A DNA stretch of 64,000 bases from NCBI GenBank assembly GCA_026874595.1, contig CM049320.1:6265464-6329463 (forward strand), given 5' to 3'. The notes beneath the pieces are model-generated. The model was given only the letters and a program-made list of their open reading frames with translations, had not been told where the DNA came from and ran no database searches. Below are positions 1 to 13,000 of the stretch, piece after piece. A program made the position numbers and the translations under genes. This DNA is from Sipunculus nudus. Lineage: Eukaryota; Annelida; Sipuncula; Golfingiida; Sipunculidae. The first letter of the stretch is position 1, and each line of letters begins with the position of its first letter.

Positions 1-588
1 CCTGATTGTTTCAGGAATAATGGACTATTCATCTGTTACAGTCCTCTCTACTGGTTTAAGCTTTATAATCCAAAATATAATATTTTTCTTAAAGCTATTC
101 ACCTACCATTTCTTTATTTTTTGTGATTTCTGGGTTATTCTCAGTACATACTAGGAATGTTGTATAGGTAAACCTGCTAAGAAAAGTTCACTCCTCAGTG
201 TCACATGCATGGGCTTCTTTATCAACAAGCTGTTAATAAACACATGGATGTTTACAAACAAAAATGACCTGTAACCCAAGGTGGTTGGTTGCTTATATGA
301 AGTTGAACAGTCACTAGTTGCAAAATATCACTTGCAAAACACTGGCTTGCCTGACTTGCTGACAGATGTGCTGGTTGAATGTAATTGGATAATAAAGGTG
401 TGGCCCCCAAATGTCATAAACAGGTGAATATAAACAAGATGAACAGCCTGTGTGCAGTTGGGTGGGTGTTTTCTGGCCTATTTTTATAAAATGTTCAAGG
501 GATTATCTTTAGTTAATAGACATCAGATATATAAATAGGCCCCTTTAATACTGTCCACATCTAATCTAATATTTACTGTCTTTTACAG
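1..588 (+). other. DIS3L2 intron end, nothing recognised
   Basis: AT-rich sequence ending in a normal acceptor (ctgtcttttacag) at 588. No conserved reading frame, repeat or RNA gene is seen. The upstream cold-shock exons are outside the window. Confidence 0.6.
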
Positions 589-1002
589 GTGCTGACAGAC
601 AATATGACAGGCGCTCAAGACATTGTGCAGAAGTTGAGCTGTATGACAGTATCAAACCCATCACCAGGCCCCAACAAGACAAACCCAACATCAGTCGCCA
701 ACAGGACAAACCCATCAGGCAATAAGGGAGACCCAGCTAAAAACACCGATAAAATTCCAGAGAACAAAAAATGTGCTACACCCAATAAAAACACACCAGG
801 AAAATACACTCCAAATAAAAAATTTACAACACTGGCAGACTTTGCCAGCAGTGAAGGCAGTGCTGAAGTTGTCCGGAGATTGAAGTTCAATGGAGGACCA
901 CCAGGTGTGGCTGATGATGGAGGATCTAGGGAGGTTGCTGGTGGCGCTGATTCTGCGGTTCTTAAGAACCTGCCAATGAAATTCCTCATGCGCACAGGGA
1001 AG
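589..1002 (+). CDS. DIS3L2: DIS3L2 exon a (linker)
   Basis: 138 codons, phase 0 at both ends; acceptor ttttacag, donor aag|gtaaga. It encodes a low-complexity N/P/K/T-rich linker ending KFLMRTGK, which leads into the conserved [11 protein letters not shown] of the next exon. Only the first residues (VLTDN...VQKLS) recall the human NVLVDGVKKLSV segment; the rest is poorly conserved, as this part is in all DIS3L2 proteins. Confidence 0.85.
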
Positions 1003-4000
1003 GTAAGAATAAAGGATTAATTTGTTCATACAGGTAAACAAAAAAATTATAACGTATGCCATGCAGGGCTGTAAATAGGGATTGCGGTTTCTTCTTGATT
1101 CAGTTATTGAATACTGACTTTTCAATCAGCTATCAAAGTTATTAACTGTCACCAAATCAATCTTAACCAGTTACTTGAACAGTCATTAGGAAGTAAAACA
1201 GTTAAATTTATATCTGAGAAATCATTCTATTTTTTCTATTTGACATGTTGACCAAAGTCAGGGGCCAAGAACACCAGCGAACAAATTTATTTGATGTTGG
1301 TAACATAAAAATGACAAAATGCTTATTCAGCTAAAAGAAGTAATCCGGCACCATCACTTCATAATGAGTTCTCCAGACAGTAATAAAATACAAAATGAAT
1401 AAGTTTGAGTCAAGCAGATCAGTCTTTAGTGTGTAGGTGCTTGTACTCACTAGAACCTTTGTCTTATTATGACTTGTTATGTTTAGCTTTTTGGCCTGTT
1501 ATTCACTCCTTAAAATTAGTGCATGTATTGATATTTCATTATCAGGTGGTCTACATCATTGAGAAGAAGCACAGCCGAGCATCTTCAGGGAATCTTCGTC
1601 CAATGCAAGACAAAAACCCAAACCTGGCTTTGTTTGCTCCATCAGATGCCCGGGTACCCAGGATTATTATCCCCATGAACCTGTGCCCGCAAGGTTTGTT
1701 GTTTATATAGACTTTAATCAATGCACTGAATGAAGCATGATAATTTCACTAACGGCAAAAAAAAACTTTTTTAGCCATACAGCTTTTCCAGTTTTTGCCC
1801 TGATATGCCGAAACCAAGATGGCTGTCTTGTGATCTAACAATCCAGATATTTTATTGGGCACAACTGATCATAGGAACCAATCTTAAAATTAATTCAAGC
1901 CAATTTCTCTGATGTTTTGAGAGATAATGCACATGGAAACAATTTCAAGATGGCTGAAAATTGGACATATTGGATATTTTACAATTCAGAAGTTCAAGAG
2001 CACATGTCCTCTTACAGGGCCTGTTCCTCAAAAAAAGTCAGGGTGATTGCTTGCCTCATATTATTATTAGATTATTAAGGATTTCCTTACCAGATTTTCA
2101 ATCATTAGACAGTTACTGTATGCCATGGTACAAACATTTAAATTAAAGGTTTTATTTTTTTTTTGTTTGATTTGCATTAAAAATATTATACTCAAAATCA
2201 TGTTAGATAATTGTGAATATGGGCCTTCAGCGGTCATGATTTAATTGAATACAAAAAATAACTGTCACATAACTACAGTTAAAGTAGTATTATGACTCAT
2301 AATTGGAGCCTTATAATATATATCATATATATCAAAATATATGGAAACTTCCTTTATAATATTTAGTTAAGAAGCAGAATATAATGATATCCTCTTATGT
2401 CAGTAATAATAATACTTATATGTTGGTAATAGGTTTTCTTGAGAGACCAGAGGACCACGCATCAACACTTTACATCGCTCGCATCACCAAGTGGGATGAG
2501 ACAAGCAACATGCCAATGGGGTAAGATCATGACCAAAACACATTTACTGTACATCAAAGCCATCCTTTTTATCACATTTCTGTTGAAACTAATGGTAATT
2601 CAAGGCCTGGATCTATAGTAAAATTCAAAATGTTTCTTGAAATACAATCCCTGCATCATTATGATATTCCTGGCATCATTATGATATTCCTGGCATCATT
2701 ATGATATTCCTGGCATCATTATGATATTCCTGGCATCATTAAGATATTCCTGGCATCATTATCATATTCCTGGCATCATTATCATATTCCTGGCATCATT
2801 ATCATATTCCTGGCATCATAATGATATCCCTGGCATAATTATCATATTCCTGGCATCATTATCATATTCCTGGCATCATTATCATATTCCGGCTGTAGAC
2901 TGAATGTACACAGAATTTAACACTCTGAATGATGACAGCCCTACATCTACTTTTCACTATGCACCACATGGTATTATGCTGATTTAATCCACCTTCCATT
3001 TCCTTATACCCAGATTTATGCCTCATTTCAATCATTTTTAGATGTTCACCATCCCTACCACAATGTCACATATTGAAATCCATAGAAACAGTTCTACAGG
3101 TATCTTATGAACACCTGTACACACACAATCAGTCAGCAGCATCCTGCTTTCCCTTCATGCAAGGTTGATTAGATATTAAAGGTCTGTTGCACCCTTAACA
3201 GTAATTAAAATTTCATTAATTGTGAGGATCAAATTAAAGTTATGAAAACTCTTGAAAAGGTCAAAGTTTTTCTCTTGCACAAAACGTTTGGTGCCACCTA
3301 CAACTCCAATATGATTTATTCAGATTTCTCATGAATGGCTTAGTGTTATAGATCTTGGGAAGCTTTATCCATTGAATGAGTCTTGCAGATCCATCTGTCA
3401 CAACTTGTCTTGAGAGCCTACCCATGATTCCTTCTTCAAAGTGAACATGACTATGTTTAATTGACTTTTGACTTTGTCACGTTTAAATTTTCTTTTCAGT
3501 GAGCTGGCCCGCAGCCTCGGTGAAGCTGGAGAAATAGAGCCTGAGACAGAGGCGATGTTGATAGAGTACAATGTTGACCATTCAGAGTTCTCTGATGAGG
3601 TAAGACGTATCAGCTGTTGAATATGGTGTACATGTATACCAATCAGAGATGTCACTGGAGAATTCTGCTCCATCAGTGATATAAAGACCATGTTAATGGT
3701 GTAAAAGTAACATTCCACTGGTGACCAGCTGCTAATATAACCATTCCAGGTTGGCTCAGAATTGATATCTTCAGAATGTTGCTCTGCCTGGAAAGACTGG
3801 TACTGCAGTACTTGGCTAACATAGTGGAATGTAAATACTCAACTCCCAAAGACCAAACACCAAAAATTCACCTGATCACTGACATACCATATTTATTTTT
3901 ATGCACAGACAGTTCAATCTAATGTTAAATCAAACAACAGGTTTACTTTTATTTAATATAGGTTTCTAGAGGAGATTTTATGTCTACTTTTAAAAGTATA

Positions 4001-7000
4001 CCTACATTGGACTTACAATTACTGCATTGTTTGTTGCATCACATATATATATCAGATAGATTTTTGCTTTGGTTTACAGTTTAAAATGCTTGCTTCAGAC
4101 CTTACAATGATAGGTGATATGTGATGACTGAATGTTGCAATTATTTAATCAACATTCAAATGTCTAGCACAGAACTTGTAGTTGAAAATAGATAACATTT
4201 GGTGACTAAATGTTACTATGAGGTTGCAGATTTAAAATGCCTGCCATGGAAATTATCAGTGGCAAATAATTGACGTTTGGTGACTAAATATTACAATTAA
4301 TTGTTTTACAGACATTGAAATGCCTGCCTCAGAACTTGCCATGGAGAATACCAGAAGAGGAATTCTCTTATCGTCGTGATCTCAGGAAGGAGTGTATCTT
4401 TACCATTGATCCTGCTACAGCACGTGACCTTGATGATGCAGTCCACTGTAATCACAAAGGCAGTGGTAAGTTTTTGACAGTATTTCAGGCATTCCTTTTT
4501 GCAGATTTATTCAGTGATAAAACCAGGGATAACTCAACCAGGATCTTAATCAAATTTTGGTGGATGCTGTATTATGCACAGAAAGTATATGAATAGAAGC
4601 CGAAAGGAATATGTTGCACAATTCATCAACTTAATTCTTACCTAATCCAGGGTGTACCCAAATAATAGTGAATGACTGTCACCTTTGGTTTGGGGGGAGG
4701 GGGGGGGAATTAAAAAATATCTGTAAACATACATACAGTTATCCTTACCATCAACATGTGTTCATAATGTGTGGAGTACAGTAGCTAACAGACAACTAAC
4801 GAGGCATCCAGCAACTGAAACAAAGAAGTGTGATTTTACTATGCCAGGTGTATATGAGGTCGGGGTACATATAGCCGACGTCAGCTACTTCTTGAAGGAG
4901 GACAACGCCCTGGACGAAGTGGCCTCACAGAGAGCAACAAGTGTCTACCTTGTCCAGAAGGTGAGCCTGACAGGCACCTCAGGAAGTTCTTATACCTGAA
5001 AACATGCACATTTACACAATTGATGCAGCTAAACATTTTGTTGAAGGCAATGTTTTTCTGATTTAGCCATTTTAAGCTTTGCCTGGGTATAAAAAGGTTA
5101 CTGGCAGCTTTATGGCAAAATTTTATAATATCTTGATTAACCAAGCCAAACTCTGCTTATAAGACATCCACGCTCCAAATTAAAGATCAAATTAAGACAA
5201 TAGATTACTTGTGTGCTGCAAAGATTTGTTGTAGTCCTTTTTGGTAAAGTGGACTAACAGCTAGTGAACCACTGAGTTTTGTTTCTGCTCGTTGTAGGTG
5301 ATTCCCATGTTGCCTCGTCTGTTGTGTGAACAGCTCTGCAGTCTGAACCCTGACGAGGATCGCCTCACTTTCTCTGTCATCTGGACTATGACGGAAGAGG
5401 GGGAGGTCAGTAAGGGACTAACTGTTTTGTTTATCTGCTTTCACTTGCATACTTTTGTTTTCAAAACACTTACATTAACACAGAGACCTGCACAAATAGT
5501 CTGATACCCATGTTACTTACATTGCAGAAAAAAATAGCAGATGTGCAAACAAAGCAATGTACACTTTTTATACACTTTTTGGTCCAGGCTGTTTGTGTGA
5601 TTAAAGATTTAGATCTTCTTACTTATTTTATCAGCTAAACTGCATGTGGTTTATATATTTTTCAGTACATAAAGTTTTTTGCAATGTATCATCAGGTTTA
5701 TAAAAATATTAAATATTTCTGAAACCACATGTCTAACATTTTTGAGGCATTAAATCATGTTTTGTTGGAGCAATGAAAGGAGTATTTAAGTCTTAGTATT
5801 TCTAATCTTATAATAAGGCCTAAAACAAATTTAACAAGAACTTATGTCTGAGTGGTCAAATCAAAACTGTGCTTGCCATTTCTGCCCTGGTAAGGGATGC
5901 ATAAAGTGGATTCTAACAAACTTTTTTAAAACTTGTGAATGTGTCCTGCCCCATCAGTATGTATTGTATATTTCAGATACTTGATGAATGGTTTGGGAGA
6001 AGTGTAATCAGGTCATGTGTGAAGCTCAGCTATGATCACGCCCAGGTTGGTCCTCTCACAATTAAAGTAAAACTAAGTCATAATCCATAAAAGATCATTC
6101 TTTACTTGTATTGAGAATTAAACATACCTATCAAAGGTGTATTATTTTGTTAGAAAACCATGTTGTATCTGACATATTTGTCATGACTTTGCAACTTGTA
6201 TGCTAAAACAGAACCGGTAGTAAGACAGGATTATCGGCATTTATCATAAACTTCACCATTTTGAATGGCTATTTTGTCATTTTCAAACAGAGTTAGTATG
6301 TGCTTTGGAAAACAACAACAAGCTGTGTAGGACTCAATAGGCATAATAGACCATGCATTATTCAGCCGGTTTAAAACTTTCATATAACTAGGACAGGTAG
6401 ATATGATGTCCCCATGGATCTTTCACGTTTTGTGTGTACAGGACACTTTGATATATTTGTGTCACGAGTGCAGAGCCCTCAGTGGAGTGTCTTTAATGCT
6501 TCAAGTCCATGGATCAGCGGTAATTAGCAACTGACAGGTCACTAAAAAGTAGACAGATATTAGATACGTAGGGGTGTGAATTGTATGGAATACCAACAGA
6601 GATCCCACTGTCAATGTAATGCTCAATATTCCAATTACAACTAGTTATAAAGCCCACACATAAAGTATGTTGAATATATGTATCCTTATAAATAGGTTCT
6701 TCCAAGTATTTTATGGACATATATATCCAGCACACTATGGATGATTTCTGTCCCTTGATATGGAAGAGTGATTGATGAATTTGTTTATAATTCAGGGATT
6801 CATCGAGCAGCCGGACAGAGACTGGACCACGGAGGAGCTGCCACCAATATCAGCAGGAACCACAGTACAACAGATCAAAGAGAGAGTACTCAACCTGAAC
6901 AAAGTAAGTGTCTGTCCACCAAACTGACCTATCCATGAACCATATGTGACCTCAATCGCATATTCATTCAATTAATAATCATGAGCATAGCAGTTGCAAG

Positions 7001-10000
7001 CATAGGGTTGGCATAGTAAACAGCAAGTGCAAAATTTGCATAATTTGGGAGACCCTCCCAAATAGAACACATGTAGTCTGTACCAGTACCTGTATCAGCA
7101 TGTTTCTGGTATATTTTTTAATACTAAGGAGACAGTATAAAAAAGTTTTAGGCTAAAGTGAATAAAAATGTCTTACCTGCCATATAATTTGTATGAGACA
7201 AATAATCTAAATTATGGCAAGACACTTCACAATGACTGCGATATATTCATCATCTGAGAACAGAGATATAGCAATTCCAGCTGATAACACCAGTCAATGT
7301 GATGTCATATGTCATCAATCTTTGTGATGTGACTATTGTCTTGGGCAACCATGGGCATGGAAGGCCTTCTGTGTAGGAGCTTTTTGGGGGGCTGATTTTC
7401 ATAATTAGGTTAAAAGGCGAAGCATATGGGACGTGGTGGTTAGGTCAATTAATCATCTATCCTGTCACAGTGGTGTCAACAGGCCAAGTAAATGGGTATG
7501 TAACTGTTATATAGCAGGTTGTTTTAATAATAAAGTTCTGGCAACTGACCAAACCACAACAGGCCATATGCTCCTCCCCATTGACTAAATTATACAAATG
7601 AGCCCAAAAACTCTTACAAAAAGGGCTTTCCAAGTCTGTGGTTGCGAGAGTTGATGTAAGAAAGAATTCATGTCAGAAAGGTCGGTCTCCCTATGACTTT
7701 GCATTGACTGACGTAATCAGCTGGATTGCTTGTTTATATGTCTGTTCTCCGGTGATGAAGATATTGCAATCACTGTGAAGTATTTTGTCATATTTCAGAT
7801 TATTTGTCTCATACAAATTTAGTGCAAAATAAGACATTATTTCAGTTTGCTGTCAGCTGAAAAGCTCCTGCAACCCGTGGGCCAGAAATTTTATACTGTC
7901 TCCTTTGTTTCATAAAATTATCCCGTAAAAATCAGCCTACATTGATGTCCCTGTACATTTTTGGAGAGTTGCCCAAATTATGCAAATTTTGCGTTTGTCA
8001 AGCATTGTGACATTGCCAGTGGTAACGTGATAGGTTGCTCGCACATGCTGTGTTCATGATTATTCAGTTATTGAATATGCTATAAAGGTCACATATAGAT
8101 CATGGTTAGGTCAATTGTATTTCAGTGAAATACCATGAACCATAAATTTCTAATCAGAATGCATATTTTCAACAAGAGATTCACATCAAATTCCTTTGTA
8201 GAAAAATAATGTCTTTTAATTTGTTGGTGTGTGTTTGTTGTGTGTGTCTCATTCTTCTAAGATTACCCTCATCAGTATAATAAATACACATCTAGTCTAT
8301 ATTTAGTTTGATCAGCTGTGTTTATTAGATGGCCTTCTGTTTAACATATCATATCTTAAGAAAAAGTTAAAAAAAAAAGTTATTCTGATAAAATACTCAT
8401 ATTTTAGTCAGAAATTTGGATAGAGATGGTTTCACTAGTGAACAATGTATATACCATATATTTCTCCATACAATTTTGTATATAAAATTTTGCTTCTCAA
8501 AAAATATTACATACATTGATTACTTAATGTTGAATTACATTTCTTCTTAATTAATCTGTATGATATCACTTCTTTTGCAGATTGCTGTTAATCTTCGTAA
8601 GAAGCGGTTCCATGATGGTGCCCTGAGACTGGACCAGGTTAAACTCCAGTACACTTTGGACAAGGAATCTGGTCTCCCTAATGGTTACTTTGTGTACCAG
8701 CAGAAAGATAGCAACAGGTAACAGTATTAACAGTTTATATATAATCTAGAAAGTAGAAATTTGGCAGAGAATACAACCTTGCCAGGACCCTTATCAAACT
8801 TACCCAATGGTACACAGATAAAAATGTGTCTAATTGACCAAATCCTGGCCAAATCAAAGATAAACTATTTATCAAAGGTGGCCCCTTGTACCTGTGAATA
8901 GCTGTGGCCCTCAGCAGGACAAAGAAAACTGCCCTATCATGTGGTGTAGAATCCTTCAGATTAAAACAGGTTATGGTGATCCAGATTACCTCCTAAATTA
9001 AATGGGTTGTTCCTTTGGTGTTACCATACCTTCCAAAAATAAATCTGTTCTCAACTTTGTAAGTAAAATTTGATAACAGATAAACCAACCAGCAGTGGCA
9101 GAAACAGGTTACCAACCAAGGGGAAACCTAAAAACCCCAATACTTGATGGAGGTATAAACATTCAAGAATGTGAACATTTGGTTTCACTATAAGGCTAAA
9201 TATTCAGAAAACATTTAATATTTAAAAAGTCGCTGATCAAAAATGGACACTGATCCTAGCTGCATTTTATCGTAGTCTACTCTCAGTCTTGCTGAGCTGC
9301 ATAGAAAAGTCTTTGTACACCATCAGTCTATCCATCAGTCTGTTCACTTACAGTGCTCAGTTAATAAAAATTGGCAATAGCTAATTTTATATTCACATAT
9401 TTCTTCAAACTTATTGGAAACTTATAAATATAGGTCATGATGACATGTATTCTGGGAGGTTTGGGATGGAGAAACAGTATCAAGCACCTTGTAAATCAAC
9501 ATGCCATTGGTTCATTAATTGAACTGATTTTATTTTGTCTGTTTGATCAAAATCACATTTGATCTTGTTACAGACTAATTGAGGAGTTTATGTTGCTGGC
9601 AAACATGGCTGTAGCCCACAAGATTCACAAAGCATACCCGGGAAGGGCAATGCTCCGACGACACCCACCCCCACAAACCAGGATGGTTGATGAAATTGTA
9701 AGTTTACCATAATTAACATTTAAAGATGTACATCCAACCAAATATTGCTTGGAGTTATATGAAGGTTAATCTGTAAGTAAGTCAAATAATAAAACCTTAG
9801 TAATCTTCTAATATAATATTAATTATAAGCTGTGTCCGGTTAATGTGTCCGTAAACAATTATTTTAAGTTAAATAATCTCCAGAATGATATGAATTTCAT
9901 ATAAAGTTATGGTATATGGTATACCAGAGTATGCACCATAATATAAAAAAATGTCATACTTTTGATTAATGAGGATTATGTTTGTTTATTCTGCACCTTG

Positions 10001-13000
10001 GCTCCTTTTTAAAAGAGATACTGTAAACAAATAAAAAAATCACAGCTGGACCCACCAGAGATGAAACTCCTTGTAAGTGCTTAGAATGCAAATTATCTTA
10101 CATAAAGGAAGAGCAGTAAGGTGAAATTTATTGCAATTGATGGAAGAAAATTCCTATAGTATATTTGTGATGTCTATTATGAGATATCACGTCTGAGTAT
10201 ATTGTCATGATGATATGGTTTAGCCCACTTTCAGGTATATGCTTAATAAAGTAAAACATTTTTCCTAAATTTTACTGTACAGTTTGACCATATTTCATCT
10301 ACAGTCATGGCTGTTTATGTCCTAAATCTATGGTGATATGATGTATAAATTCACCAACAGGTGGAGCTGTGTAGCAACATGGGTGTCCCTGTGGATGCAT
10401 CCAGTGCTGGAACTCTTCAGGTAATTTGTCCTATGTCTGTCCTGAATGTAAAAGTGACCACAGTATTACCATTTAAATCTACAACATTGAAAAATAGATG
10501 GACAATTCACAATTTACTGGCAGATGTTTCCTTATTTACAGCTGAGTGAATAAATTTAAATAGATTTGAAGTTTTATTTCCTTAGTTTCTGTCTAATCAG
10601 TTGTCCGGCCCTGTGTGGCAAGCGGGAAATATTTTTACTTGTGTCCTGATTCTGTGTCAGGAGAACTGCACATGCCCTGTCCTGTGGGTTAAGCTGTAAA
10701 ATGATGTAAATAATATTCAAGAGACCACAGCAGCTAAATGAGAGACAGCAAGAACTGCCTCAGTAGTTGTTCCACTGAACAGTGTCCATAACAAATTGTC
10801 ATTCCCATGCTATAAGTGTTTTCTTTAACCAGTGTACAGGAGGATTTGTCCAGTGTAACCTTTCACAATCATACCATGAAAAATTATGTTAATAAACCCT
10901 GCTAATATGCTACACCAAACGTGCCAAGTGGCAGTACCTAAATATAACAGATTAATGTAAGCTTAAATAATCAGCTAAAACCAATAATGCAGGAATCTAT
11001 TATCAGAAGCCATTTGTATAACATTTTATAGATGGATCTACACTCATATTAAACTACAGAAATAAATATCAGTAAACACATGGTATATAGTAAGCAAGTA
11101 TGTAAGCAAGTAAATTTTATTGAAACACTGATACACATATACAAGGTGGTGAAGCAGCTTAAGTTCTTGACAGCTTTTTAACCTTCTTTTAATATTAAAG
11201 CTGTATCAAAAGTTATGGCCATAATTAATATATTAAAAGATGACATTTTCGTCAGAATGCAGATGTGTAATTCAGATATATTACTATATAAGTCATTCTT
11301 TATATTGAATTTTCAGCAATCCTTGAACAGGTATGTGGGTGAGGACCTGGATGCTGCAGCCAAGTTGAACATTCTGACTGTACTGTGGTCTAAACCAATG
11401 CAGGTAAATTATCCTCTCATTTATCATGGCAGAATTATAGTAGACGTGTACAGTAAGTGCATCTTAATATCAGTTACACAGTGTGGCAAACTAACATATT
11501 GATAGACATAACTTGTAATGTTAATTATTGGTGCTAGTAAAGACTACACCTCCTTTTTTACAATATATTTGTACAAAGATGTCATTTTAAAATTTAATAA
11601 TAATTAAGATATATAATTATGATATATAAAAAACTTTGACTGAAGTCTTCCAGTTTATTATCCCTTCGCAAATAAGGAGGGGATATAGTAACGCCTTTGT
11701 ATGTGTGTCAATCTGTCCATCCATCTGGAATTGGCTTGTTGATTGATTTCAAGTCAAACCGTTTGACCAAAACCTTTCATCTTGCACATATGGCTCACCC
11801 ACCCACAGATAAAGAATCTTATCGATTTTCAGGTCACTGGTTCAAAGGTCAAGGCCACAGGACCCACTTCTTCAAAAAGTTTGTGGACTATTTTAAGCCA
11901 AACCATTTGACCAAAGACTTTCATCTTGCACATATGGTTCAACCATCCAAGGATGAAGAATACTATCGATTTTAAGGTTTACTGGGTCAGAGGTCAAGGC
12001 CACAGGACCCACATCATGAAAAAGCTTATGAACCCATTTTAAGCCAAACTGTTTTACCCAAAACCCTTCATCTTGCACATATGGCTTACCCACCCATAGA
12101 TGAAAAATCCTATCAATTTTGAGGTCATGGGGTCAGAGGTCAAGGCCACAGGACCCGCTTCTTGATAAAGCTTGTGGACCCATTATAAGCCAATCCATTT
12201 GACCAAAACCTTTTATCTTGCACATATGGCTCACCCATCCAATGATAAAGAATCCTATCGATTTTAAGGTTTAATTGGTCAAAGGTCAAGGCCACTGGAC
12301 CCGCTTCTTGAAAAAGCTTGTGGACCCTTTTTAATCCCATTCATTTGACCAAAACCTTTCATCCAGTGCACATATGGCTCACCCACCCAAGGATGAAGAA
12401 TCCTATTGCTTTTTAGGTCACAGGGTGAAAGGTCAAGGCCACAGGAATCACTTTTTGAAAAACCTTGTGGACCCCTTTTTAGGCCAAACAGTTTGACCTG
12501 AAAAACCCTATTGAGTCAAGGTCAAGGCCATTTAGCTGCCCTCCTCATTTTCACACTTTGTTATACACCCAGTCTAATTATGTCCCATGTGAGGGGATGC
12601 TCTGCTTTGCAGTGCCCTTGTTTTAGTTTTTGACAATTATTGAAAGGTGCCTCTGCTTACAATATTAGTGAAATACGCATTAAAGCTTTTTGTTTATTTT
12701 CAGAATGCTCGTTATTTTTGCACGGGGATGATTGATGATGAGGAGTTGTACCATCATTATGCATTGAACGTGCCTCTCTACACACACTTTACATCACCGA
12801 TCAGACGTTATGCTGATGTTGTCGTTCACAGGCTCCTGGCTGCAGCTCTTGGTAAATTTCATTCATTATGTATTAACATGAATGTCTGCCAGGGCACTGA
12901 GTTAGAACAGAGTACATTATTATTTTATTTGTCGGTTAGTTGATTTTTAACTTTTAAAGTTACAACAAATGAAGTATATAGAATGATTGTAATAGTGATT

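Larger units (their letters stand above)
4466..6795 (+). other. DIS3L2 introns e to h
   Basis: Introns 4466-4847, 4961-5297, 5406-5976 and 6046-6795. The first holds an interrupted G run at about 4687-4707. Nothing else is recognised beyond splice signals. Confidence 0.5.
8718..11316 (+). other. DIS3L2 introns j to l
   Basis: Introns 8718-9573, 9698-10360 and 10421-11316. AT-rich, no recognised element. Confidence 0.5.

Noticed and set aside
2721-2903. Repetitive open frame in the 20-bp minisatellite
   Set aside because: A translation artefact of tandem repeats.
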